From Lysinibacillus sphaericus OT4b.31 (GTDB taxonomy: Bacteria > Bacillota > Bacilli > Bacillales_A > Planococcaceae), in NCBI RefSeq assembly GCF_000392615.1, contig NZ_KB933398.1, positions 3,519,705 through 3,583,704 on the forward strand: a stretch of DNA of 64,000 bases. Reading direction: 5' to 3'. Positions within the stretch are counted from its first letter, which is position 1, and every line of letters begins with the position of its first letter. The position numbers were made by a program, and so were the translations under genes. The notes under the pieces are model-generated. The model worked only from the letters and a program-made list of their open reading frames with translations. It searched no databases and was not told where the DNA came from. Shown piece by piece: positions 19,841 to 29,001 of this stretch.

Positions 19841-20142
19841 CTAGTTCACGTCCTTTCTATGTGAATACGCTTCGCCGTAATGCGGCCAAATTTAACTTTG
19901 CACTGGTAGGCCTGCACAATGGCAGACAAGATGTCAGTCATTTCAGTAAAACCACGAGACGTGGCGTATAGCCATTGCGCCTGCCGCTAGCTTTCTGGTA
20001 GCTAAGTTATTGCTTGCAAGCGGCGCAGATGGGGCTACCATCCATAATAAATTTATTCCCTTTAAAATCCGCGACATCCACCAAAGGCTTAAATCTTAGC
20101 CTGTAGGTGTTTGGAAACCCACTGAATACTGAATAAAGTTCA
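19841..20142. other. Gene-free stretch with a possible decayed coding remnant
   Basis: Contains GCCGCTAGC and GCAAGCGGC as an imperfect inverted repeat (about 19982-20023). A minus-strand open stretch reads about 46 codons from a TAG and ends VKFGRITAKRIHIERT just before ytpQ, with no usable start. I cannot assign either to a family. Confidence 0.3.
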
Positions 20143-20173
20143 AAATGAAACGGCTCACATGTTTGTGAACCGT
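20143..20173 (-). terminator. Terminator of the lipoprotein gene at 20193
   Basis: Minus-strand ACGGTTCACA, loop AACA, TGTGAGCCGT, then TTCATTTT. Confidence 0.8.
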
Positions 20174-20192
20174 CTTGTTCAAAACTATGCAA

Positions 20193-20711
20193 TTATTTAA
20201 TCTTAACCGAATGAACGATTTTCGTCATCTCATGTAGATTATCTTCAATATTTTGAGACTTTGAAATGGTTGTCATTTTTACGCCGCCGCTACTGACAAC
20301 TAGCTCAAATTCATCATCTTTCTCAGTTTTAGAAATCGCTGAAAATCCGAAACTATCATCCTTCTCATAAGTATTTTCTTTAATAATTTCTTTGGAACTA
20401 TCTTCTTTTAGTAAATTATAATAGAGTTTGCTGTCTGAATCTTCACGATCATTGATGAAAAGAATATAAGATTCCTTGCCCTTAGATATTAAAATATTAT
20501 ATTTATCTGAACTGTCCTCGATTTTAAATTTAGTTGGTAGAAACAATTGGATATGCCCAATTTTATCTGTATGTTCTTCTGGCTTCTCTGCAAAAACAGT
20601 TTCCGTTATTTTAAGTCCACTTGCAATTTGTTCATCAACAGATTGATTGCAGCCAGAAAGTCCCAAAATCAAAAGCATTAAAGTCAATGCTTGTAGCCAC
20701 TTACGAGACAT
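20193..20711 (-). CDS. Putative secreted lipoprotein, function unknown
   Basis: A type II signal peptide is visible: basic MSRKWLQ, hydrophobic LTLMLLILGL, lipobox LSGC with the lipid-modified cysteine at 21. The rest (about 150 residues) is charged and predicted beta/alpha, with no motif I recognise. Anchoring to the outer face of the membrane is inferred. GAAAGGAAG precedes ATG 20711. It is followed by its own terminator and is probably transcribed alone or from the promoter region ahead of it. Confidence 0.75.
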   Translation of the reverse strand: MSRKWLQALTLMLLILGLSGCNQSVDEQIASGLKITETVFAEKPEEHTDKIGHIQLFLPTKFKIEDSSDKYNILISKGKESYILFINDREDSDSKLYYNLLKEDSSKEIIKENTYEKDDSFGFSAISKTEKDDEFELVVSSGGVKMTTISKSQNIEDNLHEMTKIVHSVKIK

Positions 20712-20805
20712 TTCTATCTTCCTTTCATTGCTAACTTTTTTTTATTTTAAAAAAATTTCAGTAAAGTTGCAACTACTCTGCTCCATTATCACTAGTCCGA
20801 AGACA

Positions 20806-21327
20806 CTATTCAGCTGCTAATGTGAACAAATATTGTCCAACCAACAGCGCGACAATATGCTCAAACATAGACTGGCGGCTTACTATTCCTCGCGTAAAAA
20901 TACCTACAGCACCCGCACCTTGACGAATATCCAGACGCTTTGTGTATGCTTCCATAACAGGACCAAGCTCCTTCCCAGCTATTATTTCCTGGGCAATTTC
21001 CTTTGGTAATATAATTTGTGCACCAGCAGCCGTAAAAATTGTACCATCCGCTAAAGCAAGAGACCCCCAGTTACAGATGTACATTTCACCTTCAATTTCA
21101 GTGACACCACCTTCAAGGCCAAAAGATAATGCTGCGCCAGTTGCATGCAATGAATTTTTCGCACGATTAATCGCTCCTTGTCGTGTTTCTTCTGTAGTTA
21201 TAGGTTGTTCAGACACTTCAGAGGAAGCCTTGACATATGTAAAAACAGCTTTTTCAAAATATTGTTTAACGATAACTTCTACTGCTTTAGTTTTTGCTTT
21301 ATTTGTTGTACCAATTGCTATGTTCAT
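20806..21327 (-). CDS. DUF84 / YjjX-type inosine-xanthosine triphosphatase
   Basis: Housecleaning NTPase that hydrolyses non-canonical purine triphosphates such as ITP and XTP. The start MNIAIGTTNKAKTKAV is the family substrate loop; ETRQGAINRAKNSL, FGLEGGV and GIFTRGIVSR follow in order over 173 residues, the usual length. GAGGG precedes ATG 21327. It lies just downstream of ytoP on the same strand, past a terminator-like hairpin. Confidence 0.85.
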   Translation of the reverse strand: MNIAIGTTNKAKTKAVEVIVKQYFEKAVFTYVKASSEVSEQPITTEETRQGAINRAKNSLHATGAALSFGLEGGVTEIEGEMYICNWGSLALADGTIFTAAGAQIILPKEIAQEIIAGKELGPVMEAYTKRLDIRQGAGAVGIFTRGIVSRQSMFEHIVALLVGQYLFTLAAE

Positions 21328-21348
21328 GAAAATCCCTCTTTCTATATA

Positions 21349-21376
21349 TAGAAAGAGATGCCAATTATGGCATCTC
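21349..21376 (-). terminator. Terminator between ytoP and the DUF84 gene
   Basis: Minus-strand GAGATGCC pairs with GGCATCTC over ATAATT and is followed by TTTCT. It lies 11 bp past the ytoP stop, so it may end or attenuate ytoP transcription. Confidence 0.75.
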
Positions 21377-21386
21377 TCATGTTTCT

Positions 21387-22463
21387 TTACACATTAGCTC
21401 GAATCGTCTCCAATGTCGATCGATCTGCTTTTTTCACTAACTCTACAATTAATGCTTTCGCTGCAGCATAATCATCAATATGGATAATAGATGCTGAGGT
21501 ATGAATATAGCGTGAACAAACCCCAATTACAGCACTAGGAACACCATCATTTGCAGTGTGCACACGGCCAGCATCTGTACCACCTTGTGATACAAAATAT
21601 TGATATGGAATATGATTAGACTCCGCTGTATCTAAAATAAACTCACGCATTCCACGGTGCGTTACCATTGAGCGATCAAGAATGCGTAGTAACGTACCTT
21701 TACCAAGCTGACCGAATTGATTTTTATCACCAGATACATCATTTGCAGGTGAAGCATCTAAAGCAAAGAATAAATCTGGTTTAATCATATTCGCTGATAC
21801 TTGAGCACCTCGAAGCCCAACCTCTTCCATCACATTTGCGCCGGAATATAAATGACAAGCTAACTTTTCATTCTTTACTTCTTTCATTAACTCAATAGCT
21901 AGTCCACAGCCATATCGGTTATCCCAAGCTTTTGCCATTATTTTTTTAGGATTGGCCATCGGTGTAAATGGACATACAGGTATGATGGATTGGCCTGGAC
22001 GAACACCAATTGCAATAGCATCTTCTTTACTATCAGCTCCAACATCTATTAACATGTTTTTCATATCCATCGGCTTTGCTCGCTCAGCATCTGTTAGTAA
22101 ATGTGGTGGAATCGATGACACTACACCAGGAATAGGCCCATTTTTTGTAAACAATTCAACACGCTGTGCCAGCATTACTTGATTCCACCAGCCGCCCAAT
22201 GTTTGAAAACGAATCATACCGTTGTCCGTAATCGATGTGACCATAAATGCCACTTCATCCATATGACCTGCTACTAAAATTTTCGGTGCATCAGCTATTT
22301 CACTATGTCTTACGCCAAAAATACCACCTAAATTATCTTGAATAATTTCATCAGAGTATTTCTCTAACTCAGAACGCATGAACGCGCGTACTGCATGTTC
22401 ATTGCCCGGTGCGCCTGGTAACTCTGTTAATGTTTTAAATAATTGTAATGTTCCCTCATTCAT
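21387..22463 (-). CDS. ytoP: YtoP, M42-family metallo-aminopeptidase / glutamyl aminopeptidase-like
   Basis: A cytosolic di-metal peptidase of the M42 family. Metal-binding and catalytic landmarks are in place: [10 protein letters not shown] (first His and Asp), [10 protein letters not shown] (bridging Asp), [10 protein letters not shown] (catalytic and metal Glu), ALDASPAND, and GGTDAGRVH (last His). The start is ATG 22463 with GGGGAGAGAG upstream, giving 358 residues, as in B. subtilis. A longer open frame reaches 22661 but runs into the divergent ytzB gene and adds unrelated sequence. Confidence 0.93.
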   Translation of the reverse strand: MNEGTLQLFKTLTELPGAPGNEHAVRAFMRSELEKYSDEIIQDNLGGIFGVRHSEIADAPKILVAGHMDEVAFMVTSITDNGMIRFQTLGGWWNQVMLAQRVELFTKNGPIPGVVSSIPPHLLTDAERAKPMDMKNMLIDVGADSKEDAIAIGVRPGQSIIPVCPFTPMANPKKIMAKAWDNRYGCGLAIELMKEVKNEKLACHLYSGANVMEEVGLRGAQVSANMIKPDLFFALDASPANDVSGDKNQFGQLGKGTLLRILDRSMVTHRGMREFILDTAESNHIPYQYFVSQGGTDAGRVHTANDGVPSAVIGVCSRYIHTSASIIHIDDYAAAKALIVELVKKADRSTLETIRANV

Positions 22464-22627
22464 GATGACTCTCTCCCCACGAAGTAGAATTTTCTTCCTT
22501 GCTATTGTATCACACTTATTTCCGAAGTCGAAATATTGATATATTTCATAAAAGTCCCCCAGTATGAACGTGCATTCACTCTCTGTGCTATGATAAAATG
22601 ATGTTATAGGAAAAGGAGGATAAAACC

Positions 22628-22942
22628 ATGAAATTACGTGATTTTTTAATTGGTGTTGCAACGGGCCTAGCCGCCGCAGTCATTATTAAAGAAGCAAGTG
22701 AAAAAGTTTCTCCATATGTGCCTGCTGGACAAGTACTTGAAAACATAAAAAAAGAATTTAAAAAGGATGCACCGATCGACGGTTCGTGGATTTATATGAA
22801 AACAGATAATTTTACGAATGGTTTCATGACGATTCCTGTTTATCGTGGTGGTATTTCACGCATGTATGAGGGCGAAATGCAAACTTTCGAATTCGCTGCT
22901 GACGCACGCTCTGGCGTTGTTGTTGAACTAATTGAATTATAA
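22628..22942 (+). CDS. ytzB: YtzB-like small PepSY-type protein
   Basis: A 104-residue product with an N-terminal hydrophobic segment ([16 protein letters not shown], about 6-22) and a PepSY-like tail ending [16 protein letters not shown]. It matches B. subtilis YtzB in size and in lying divergent to ytoP. A strong AAAGGAGG is 8 bases before ATG 22628. The function is unknown; PepSY folds are often peptidase-inhibitory. Confidence 0.85.
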   Translation: MKLRDFLIGVATGLAAAVIIKEASEKVSPYVPAGQVLENIKKEFKKDAPIDGSWIYMKTDNFTNGFMTIPVYRGGISRMYEGEMQTFEFAADARSGVVVELIEL

Positions 22943-23046
22943 TAGTGACACTTTAATCTTCAATTCATGCGAGATAAGCTACATTAAATATCCAATATGG
23001 CGATGCTAATGCTAAAAAATTTAATCTTTTTGCCGCATTTGCGCAG

Positions 23047-23083
23047 AAAAGGGGTGTCTCAAATGAATGAGACACCCCCTTTC
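23047..23083 (+). terminator. Terminator of ytzB
   Basis: AAGGGGTGTCTCA pairs with TGAGACACCCCCTT over a short loop, followed by TTTC. Confidence 0.85.
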
Positions 23084-23086
23084 AGC

Positions 23087-23310
23087 CTGTAGACAAACTC
23101 AAAAAATAATTGAGTTTTCTTACAGTTTTTTCAAATAGAAGGATCTATAGGAATCCGTAGATTTCCGCTAGCGGACGCCTTTCGCGGTCATGGCTTCAGT
23201 CTCCTCGTTACACTAGGCTCCTGCTGGCCTTCAACTCATGCTATTCTTTGCAGAAGTCGTCGCCTACACTCCAATATACGAGTGTACGTCTATCAGTAAA
23301 AATTATGAAC
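23087..23310. repeat. Dispersed repeat family 1, copy R2 (hairpin plus GC-rich block)
   Basis: CTGTAGACAAACTCAA pairs with TTGAGTTTTCTTACAG (23087-23124) and is followed by a T run. A block of about 175 bp follows, with the words GTAGATTTCCGCTAGCGGACG, GGCTTCAGTCTCCTCG, CTTCAACTCATGCTATTC, CGTGTACGTCTATCA-like. The copy at 41140-41360 has the same order. No gene in it. Confidence 0.8.
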
Positions 23311-23414
23311 TGTCGCTTTCAAGACTCAGCTACATTTCCGCATTTTAAAAGAAATTGCGGCAAGGATTATTGAGTGCTGACCATATCATTATTGATTCGA
23401 TACATAGTACTACT

Positions 23415-23483
23415 GTCGTTAATAGGGGCTTTTTGCAACTACTATAAAAGGTATTCGGAATGATCACATTCCGAATACCTTTT
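23415..23483. other. Long perfect palindrome next to an IS-end-like motif
   Basis: CGTTAATAGGGGCT (23418-23431), found also after the IS1182 fragment at 41698, is followed by a 17-bp perfect stem: 23446-23462 pairs with 23467-23483 (AAAAGGTATTCGGAATG). A diverged copy of the stem follows the 41698 motif too. Probably the left-over end of an IS element. Confidence 0.6.
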
Positions 23484-23504
23484 GTCGTCAATCTGAAAGG
23501 GGTT

Positions 23505-23665
23505 GTCTCAAAAGTAAAAACAACATGCTCAGAGGTATCCAAGTATGCTATTTTTTGATGCAAAGTAAAAATCCGCGTAGACCTCTGTGGGAAAAGCAAG
23601 AGCATGAGACCTAGCAGGGAGCGTTAGCAAGCGATGCGGCTCATGCCTTGCCCGGGGATTTTTAC
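23505..23665. repeat. GC-richer repeat-like block R3
   Basis: Starts GGTTGTCTCAAAAG and carries GTGGGAAAAGCAAG, CATGAGACCTAGCAGGG, GCGATGCGGCTCATG. It resembles family 1 in composition and word style but is not a clean copy. It lies between the palindrome at 23446 and the D-Asp ligase gene. Confidence 0.4.
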
Positions 23666-23715
23666 CATATAAAGGCGGATGCTATTGTTTGAAGTACTTT
23701 TTAGACTTCTTCTTT

Positions 23716-24942
23716 TTACTCAGATAGTCCTTTATTATTGAAGTACTTTTTGTATTTTCGGTAATAGTTTAAGTTATTTAACGTTAGCTTCACCCAACGT
23801 TTCGTATTCATATCCTCATTAAAGTAAAGTGAGTTTGTATACTTTCCTTCACGAATCAATTTTAGTGCTTCCAGCTTAAGTTTTTCATTCGATGCATATT
23901 TGAATAATACTCCCTTAGGAATAATCATCCACAAATGCTTGTCCTCTACATAGGTTACTTGTTGTTCAACATTTAACATATGATCGTCCGCTACATATTT
24001 CATTAAATTATGTCCACTTGCCGTTACATAATAACTTGAGCGGCCATTGCGCAAATTAATTTCAAACAACTTATACTGTTTGTCACGTATATCGTATTTC
24101 ATATCAAAATTTGCAAAACCAGTATAGCCGATATCCTCTAAGAAGAAGCGAACCTGGTCCATTAATTCTTTATCATATGTTGTGACGATTGCTGCATAAC
24201 TACCAATGCCTTCTGGAGAATGCTCTTCCAAAATAGGATTACCAAGACACATCAACTTCACTTTGCCATCTTTTCCTACATACGCATTTAATACACGCAT
24301 ATAAGAATCATCGCCAGGGATGAACTCTTGAATAATCATTGTATCTTGGTAAGTTGAACTATAGATTGCTTTTAAAATTGCTGTTTTTTCTGCTTCATCA
24401 TGTGCTATGAAAACTTTTTTCTTTCCTGGAAATGTACAAGCCCAATATTCCACTGAGTTCGAAGCCTTTAAAATAATTGGATACTCAAACGGTGGTGTGA
24501 AGGATTGATAGTTTTCTGCTGTTACTGTTGTCGTTCCTGGATACTTAAAATTATACTTCTCACACATTTTATAGAAGTTTTCTTTTAGTAAAATTTCATC
24601 CATTAATGATTCGTCGATATATGGTACTGTAAAATGCTCCTGTAATGCTGGTTTGTTTTTGATGATTAGTTTTGCATAATCATCACCACAAGCAAGTAGC
24701 AGTAAATTTTTATCAGCATATTTTTTTGCCACTTCTGCCAGTGCAGGTACAAATACGTCCTGTTCATTTAGACGATCGATTTCTTGAAAATTAAGAATAT
24801 GGCTATCCTGTGTAGCTGTTAAATGTGAACGTCCTAATACAAGTGGTTTAATGCCGTATGCTTCGTAAAACGCGCGTGCCATGCCATATGCATTCATATC
24901 TGATCCTAATAGTACTGGTAAAAATGGTTGCTCAGTTGCCAT
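23716..24942 (-). CDS. ATP-grasp D-aspartate ligase, Aslfm-like (peptidoglycan cross-bridge)
   Basis: Enterococcus faecium Aslfm adds D-Asp to the epsilon-amino group of Lys in the UDP-MurNAc-pentapeptide. This 408-residue protein follows it closely: LLGSDMNAYGMARAFYEAYG near the N-terminus, LLACGDDYAKLI, ASNSVEYW, QEFIPGDDSYMRVLNAYV, MCLGNPIL, and the ATP-grasp metal site TGFANFDMKYD...LFEINLRNGRSS. That fits the L-Lys-D-Asp wall type that gave Lysinibacillus its name. The start is ATG 24942. It is transcribed alone. The role is inferred from recalled family similarity. Confidence 0.85.
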   Translation of the reverse strand: MATEQPFLPVLLGSDMNAYGMARAFYEAYGIKPLVLGRSHLTATQDSHILNFQEIDRLNEQDVFVPALAEVAKKYADKNLLLLACGDDYAKLIIKNKPALQEHFTVPYIDESLMDEILLKENFYKMCEKYNFKYPGTTTVTAENYQSFTPPFEYPIILKASNSVEYWACTFPGKKKVFIAHDEAEKTAILKAIYSSTYQDTMIIQEFIPGDDSYMRVLNAYVGKDGKVKLMCLGNPILEEHSPEGIGSYAAIVTTYDKELMDQVRFFLEDIGYTGFANFDMKYDIRDKQYKLFEINLRNGRSSYYVTASGHNLMKYVADDHMLNVEQQVTYVEDKHLWMIIPKGVLFKYASNEKLKLEALKLIREGKYTNSLYFNEDMNTKRWVKLTLNNLNYYRKYKKYFNNKGLSE

Positions 24943-25221
24943 TGTTATTTCAACTCTCTTTTGTGTTTTAGTATAGCTTTTAGTGTATCATATTTTCTAA
25001 AATGTTCACGAAAAAAAAGCCCTAAAAGATTTTTCCCAAAGCTTAGGACTTGCTGCCTGTTGGCAAAGCATTGACCATCCTCGTCGCATCGTAACGTTTG
25101 GTTTTTGATTGTTCCGCTTCCCTGTAGGAATAGCATGCACTTTACACACTAAATCAAAATAATTTTCTAAAATAGCTACAATATCTAAACATCTATTACG
25201 TCCTACTACTAGCTTTTTAAA
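24943..25221. other. Gene-free stretch between ytnP and the D-Asp ligase
   Basis: AT-rich. A minus-strand frame stays open over 25006-25266 but begins inside the ytnP terminator and resembles nothing I know. The promoter of the ligase should lie here; I see no convincing hexamer pair. Confidence 0.3.
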
Positions 25222-25258
25222 CAAAAAAAACGCATGAACCCAAAAAAGTTCACACGTT
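25222..25258 (-). terminator. Terminator of ytnP
   Basis: Minus-strand ACGTGTGAAC, loop TTTTTTG, GGTTCATGCGT, then eight T. It starts 8 bp past the ytnP stop. Confidence 0.9.
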
Positions 25259-25265
25259 CTAGTCA

Positions 25266-26129
25266 TTAGAATGTAATAACAGCTTGTCTACTGCGTTCTA
25301 ACTTATCTACAATTTCCTTGCCCGTTGTATCCCATTTAATCATGCGGTAATAAGCATCATGATAGAAAATAAATCCGTAGCTATTTTCTAATGCTTCTTT
25401 CATCAAACGTTCTTTGGCAAATATACTTGTCATTGGATAATCGTCATATGCTAACACCCATAACGGATTTTGGTGAGCATGTGTTGGCATAATATCCGCC
25501 ATATGCAGTAGTACTTCTCCATTTTGTGTTAATTTAATTATAGCATGTCCATCACTATGGCCACCTGTATGAATCATTTCGATACCTGGCGTTACTTGTA
25601 AAGTGCCCTCATAGGTTTCTACTAAGTGCTGTACTGGCTCCCAGTTTTCTTTCCAATAGGTGTTTTTCGAACGGATATTTGGCTCACACATTTCATCCCA
25701 TTCAATCTTCGTCACATAGATTTTTGCATTTGGGAATGTAGGTACTAAAACATCATCTTCCCACTGTGTTAAACCACCCGCATGATCGAAATGTAAATGT
25801 GTCATTAATACAACATCAATATCTGCAGCTGTTAAACCAAGTTCTTGTAAACTATCAGCCAATGTCGATTCTTCAGTTACACCATAGTTTCGCAATTGTT
25901 TTTCATTTAATTTGTTAAAACCAACACCCGCATCAATAATATAGTTTTTACCTTCATATTGAATTAAGATAGGCTCTGTCGGCAATTCCACTTGATTTTT
26001 TTCATTTACTGGATATTTACGTGACCAAAGTGGCTTTGGTACAACACCAAACATTGCACCACCATCAAGGCAAGTGACACCCCCGTTTAGCCATGATAAT
26101 GACATATTGTGAAACTGTAATCGATCCAT
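25266..26129 (-). CDS. ytnP: YtnP-like metallo-beta-lactamase fold hydrolase (lactonase type)
   Basis: Cytosolic MBL-fold hydrolase with the dinuclear zinc motif HLHFDHAGG (about residues 110-118), a further His in GGHSDGHA (about 195) and Asp in MADIMPTH. B. subtilis YtnP is a quorum-quenching lactonase; the same activity is likely but not proven here. 287 residues, close to the family length of about 280. AGGGGGAG precedes ATG 26129. trmB ends 19 bp upstream on the same strand, so trmB-ytnP probably form an operon. Confidence 0.88.
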   Translation of the reverse strand: MDRLQFHNMSLSWLNGGVTCLDGGAMFGVVPKPLWSRKYPVNEKNQVELPTEPILIQYEGKNYIIDAGVGFNKLNEKQLRNYGVTEESTLADSLQELGLTAADIDVVLMTHLHFDHAGGLTQWEDDVLVPTFPNAKIYVTKIEWDEMCEPNIRSKNTYWKENWEPVQHLVETYEGTLQVTPGIEMIHTGGHSDGHAIIKLTQNGEVLLHMADIMPTHAHQNPLWVLAYDDYPMTSIFAKERLMKEALENSYGFIFYHDAYYRMIKWDTTGKEIVDKLERSRQAVITF

Positions 26130-26148
26130 CCATACTCCCCCTAGAAAA

Positions 26149-26796
26149 CTATTTTGTTATGAATTGTGATTCTAGACGATAAATTGGTTGCCCCTTAGCA
26201 GAAAATTTCTGCTCATATTCTGTCATAATATTATCCTCTGGCATCTTCGCATGTAGGTCGAGTGATACATACTTCAATAACATGCCATATTCAGACATAC
26301 TAACTAACGAATACTCAAACAAGCCACGGTTGTCCGTTTTAAAATGGATTTCCCCATTATCAACTAAAATCGACTCATATAATTTCAAAAAACCCTCATG
26401 CGTTAGACGACGCTTTGCATGGCGAAGTTTAGGCCAAGGATCTGAGAAATTCAAATACACTCGTGCTACATCGTTTTTTTGGAAAAATTTATATAAATCC
26501 GCGCCATTTACTTTTAATAAACGTAAATTTGCTGGAGATTTAGCCTCTAAAATATTTTCTAGTGCACAAACGATCACACTATCATACAGCTCAATACCAA
26601 TATAATTGATATGTGGGTTCTGCAAAGCCATCCCTGTCACAAATTGCCCTTTCCCTGTACCAACCTCAATATGCAGTGGGTTGTCATTGCCAAAAACCGC
26701 CTGCCAATTTCCTTTAAAGTCTTCAGGATTTGGTATGATCACCTCTGGATGACTTGTAATCATGTCCTCTGCCCAAGGCTTATTTCTTAATCTCAA
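26149..26796 (-). CDS. trmB: tRNA (guanine-N7-)-methyltransferase
   Basis: Methylates G46 of tRNA with S-adenosylmethionine. The SAM motif [11 protein letters not shown], the YIGIEL strand, the conserved [15 protein letters not shown] substrate loop and the C-terminal [12 protein letters not shown] and TEYEQKF motifs are in order over 215 residues. The start is TTG 26796, with GAGGAAG ahead. Sequence landmarks leave little doubt. Confidence 0.95.
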   Translation of the reverse strand: MRLRNKPWAEDMITSHPEVIIPNPEDFKGNWQAVFGNDNPLHIEVGTGKGQFVTGMALQNPHINYIGIELYDSVIVCALENILEAKSPANLRLLKVNGADLYKFFQKNDVARVYLNFSDPWPKLRHAKRRLTHEGFLKLYESILVDNGEIHFKTDNRGLFEYSLVSMSEYGMLLKYVSLDLHAKMPEDNIMTEYEQKFSAKGQPIYRLESQFITK

Positions 26797-26849
26797 TTTT
26801 CTTCCTCATTTCCTTCTAGGTAATTATTAATTTTTTATAGTATAACGTA

Positions 26850-26886
26850 AAAACAGTCATTTCGCATAAAATTATTGTGAAATGAC
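26850..26886 (-). terminator. Terminator overlapping the end of the lipid kinase gene
   Basis: Minus-strand GTCATTTC pairs with GAAATGAC and is followed by TGTTTTTAC. The upstream arm includes the last codons of the gene at 26872. Confidence 0.7.
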
Positions 26887-27825
26887 GTTTCTTCCATTAT
26901 CAAAAGTTATTATATTCCAAGCATCTTGTTGGACCGCACAATGAATAATTGTACCCTGTTCAATCTCACCTATATAGTTCCCATCTGTATGACTATCAAT
27001 CTTGTCAGAGTCCAAGATAATCTCAAATTGATTGTTTTGCAAAAAAGTAATTTCTTTAAACTTCGTATGCTTTTCAAAAAAAACAGTGGCAAAAACAAAT
27101 AGTAATTTCAAACGGGAAATACCATAGACAATCGTCACTTCAATTTTTCCATCATCGGGTTTAGAGCGTGGTGAAATTTTCATGCCGCCGCCAAAATAAG
27201 GATGATTACTCATGGCAACAAACCACGCCTGCTTAAAATGCCGTTCTTCATTTTTTGTACGTACTGTCACATTAAAACGCTCAAAACTAAATAATCCCCT
27301 CACAACAGCTGCAGCATAGGAGAGTTTGCCAAGTCCTATTTTATTGAGATAATATTTAAGGCGTGACTTATTAATCTGCTTTGTAACATATGCATCGAAA
27401 CCAATACCTGCATTATTTACAAACAGCTCATTTTGCATTGTTCCAAACTGAATCATGCCAATATCCATCGAAATTCCGACTAATTCAGACCGTAAATAAG
27501 TCTCAATTTGTTTAGCATTTCGAAATATTGGAAAATATCGTACGAAATCATTACCTGAGCCCGCCCTTACAACGCCAATAACCATAGAGTCAATATGTAC
27601 GACACCACTGACAACTTCATGTATCGTGCCATCCCCACCGACAATGACAATGAGCTTTTTTGTTTGTGCCCCTCGTGCCCATTGCCTCGCAATTTCTAGT
27701 CCATGCCCTTCATATTCTGTGAAGGCAACTGCATAGTTTATGGTTAATTGTTGTTGAAGACGGTGCCAAACTTTCTTCCCTTTACCATTGCCAGCTGCCT
27801 CATTAACAATAAATAATACATTCAT
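26872..27825 (-). CDS. ytlR: YtlR-like diacylglycerol-kinase-family lipid kinase
   Basis: Phosphorylates a lipid alcohol with ATP at the membrane face. The DAGK catalytic motif VGGDGTIHEVVSG (about 63-75) and the following GSGNDFVRYF are clear, as is the C-terminal beta domain (MKISPRSKPDDGKIEV). 317 residues. The specific lipid cannot be read from sequence. ATG 27825 starts 3 bp after the upstream gene, so they are co-translated. The stop lies inside a terminator stem. Confidence 0.88.
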   Translation of the reverse strand: MNVLFIVNEAAGNGKGKKVWHRLQQQLTINYAVAFTEYEGHGLEIARQWARGAQTKKLIVIVGGDGTIHEVVSGVVHIDSMVIGVVRAGSGNDFVRYFPIFRNAKQIETYLRSELVGISMDIGMIQFGTMQNELFVNNAGIGFDAYVTKQINKSRLKYYLNKIGLGKLSYAAAVVRGLFSFERFNVTVRTKNEERHFKQAWFVAMSNHPYFGGGMKISPRSKPDDGKIEVTIVYGISRLKLLFVFATVFFEKHTKFKEITFLQNNQFEIILDSDKIDSHTDGNYIGEIEQGTIIHCAVQQDAWNIITFDNGRNVISQ

Positions 27826-27828
27826 ATG

Positions 27829-28839
27829 TTAATCCTCAGCGGATGGTTGCGATGTCTGTTGCCAAATATCACGATTAAAGGACGTTGTTTGCACATTATT
27901 TAAAATCGTTTGCGCTGCGCGAATTTGCATATGCTTCATAGGAGAGGATACTTTTTTCAAATGCTGCATCCATTCCCCATAATTGCGATGATCTACAAAT
28001 TGTATACTAAAGGATGATCCGGGATAGTCAAAATAGCCATTACGTGTTAACACAACTTTTCGAATGGGCATATCTATGTTATCTTGCTGAAATAACTGTG
28101 TTAAAACCGATTCCATACGACTTAAATTAATCATAGGATTGAGTATTTTAAAATCCTTTGTTCCTACCTTCTTGACCCAAAATCGTTCGCTACTGCCTAC
28201 ATACACCGCTTGATTTTCTGCTTCAAGCACTGTAATACAAATACATTCGGTTGGTGACATTAAAACAACATCAAGTTCAATCGGGGCTTTTCGCACCTGT
28301 AAAATAGGATAATAAAACACTAAATAATTATCCGGCAAATTTTGCAATAAAGTTCGTAATAAAGAGTCACGCATAAATCGAGGATCAACATACGATTTTT
28401 CTCGTAGCGTTGAGCTGGCCCACTTCATTTGGAAATGAAAAAACTGATCTATGAACATACGCTTCAATTCGTGAATAGACTGCGGTGCATACACTATTTT
28501 CGGCTCAAATGTTAAGGTCGTTTCTTCTTCTGGAATAATATCTTCCTCATTTGCAAATTCATTTGTTACTTCTACCTGCTCACTATCTTCTTTTATATCT
28601 TCCTTCTGACGACCAGCAAAGATTTTTTTAATTAACGAGAAGCGTAGTTTCTCCTCAAATGGCTCATTTTCTGTGTCATTGTCGACATGCTGCCACTCAC
28701 TAATTTCTTCTCCTGACTCCCATTGACGTTTGACACGTTCCCATTGGCTTTTTTTTAACCGTACAAATTGTGTTGGATATCTAGCCAAATCAATTTGATA
28801 ACGTGAAACATAATCTTGTATTTTCACTAATTGTGCCAT
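27829..28839 (-). CDS. Hypothetical protein with a NERD-like core
   Basis: The 336 residues have an acidic linker (about 85-110, EEDIIPEEETT) and a core (about 130-290) with APIELDVVLMSPTECICITVLE. This resembles the D/E...E strands of the NERD (restriction-endonuclease-like) fold. Without a search I would not claim nuclease activity. ATG 28839 has GGAGTGA upstream. It lies 3 bp ahead of the lipid kinase gene. Confidence 0.6.
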   Translation of the reverse strand: MAQLVKIQDYVSRYQIDLARYPTQFVRLKKSQWERVKRQWESGEEISEWQHVDNDTENEPFEEKLRFSLIKKIFAGRQKEDIKEDSEQVEVTNEFANEEDIIPEEETTLTFEPKIVYAPQSIHELKRMFIDQFFHFQMKWASSTLREKSYVDPRFMRDSLLRTLLQNLPDNYLVFYYPILQVRKAPIELDVVLMSPTECICITVLEAENQAVYVGSSERFWVKKVGTKDFKILNPMINLSRMESVLTQLFQQDNIDMPIRKVVLTRNGYFDYPGSSFSIQFVDHRNYGEWMQHLKKVSSPMKHMQIRAAQTILNNVQTTSFNRDIWQQTSQPSAED

Positions 28840-28931
28840 TTAAAGGTCACTCCAATCTTACTGCCCATGTAAATCATTATCATTTTTATTTTACATGACG
28901 TTTCAGGAGAAAACATCCATATTTTGCTCTA

Positions 28932-28990
28932 TAAAAAAAGAACTACTCTAAAACCTTGGTTGATCATCAAGGTTTGAGTAGCTCTTTTTA
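28932..28990 (-). terminator. Terminator of pepV-dat
   Basis: Minus-strand AAAGAGCTACTCAAACCTTG pairs with CAAGGTTTTAGAGTAGTTCTTTTTT. A long stem, 12 bp past the dat stop. Confidence 0.92.
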
Positions 28991-29001
28991 ACGACTTGTG
29001 C

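Noticed and set aside
22464..22661. N-terminal extension of ytoP
   Set aside because: Overlaps the divergent ytzB gene and its promoter; ATG 22463 has a good site and gives family length.
25006..25266. 86-codon minus-strand frame downstream of ytnP
   Set aside because: Its first codons are the ytnP terminator, and no family resemblance was seen.
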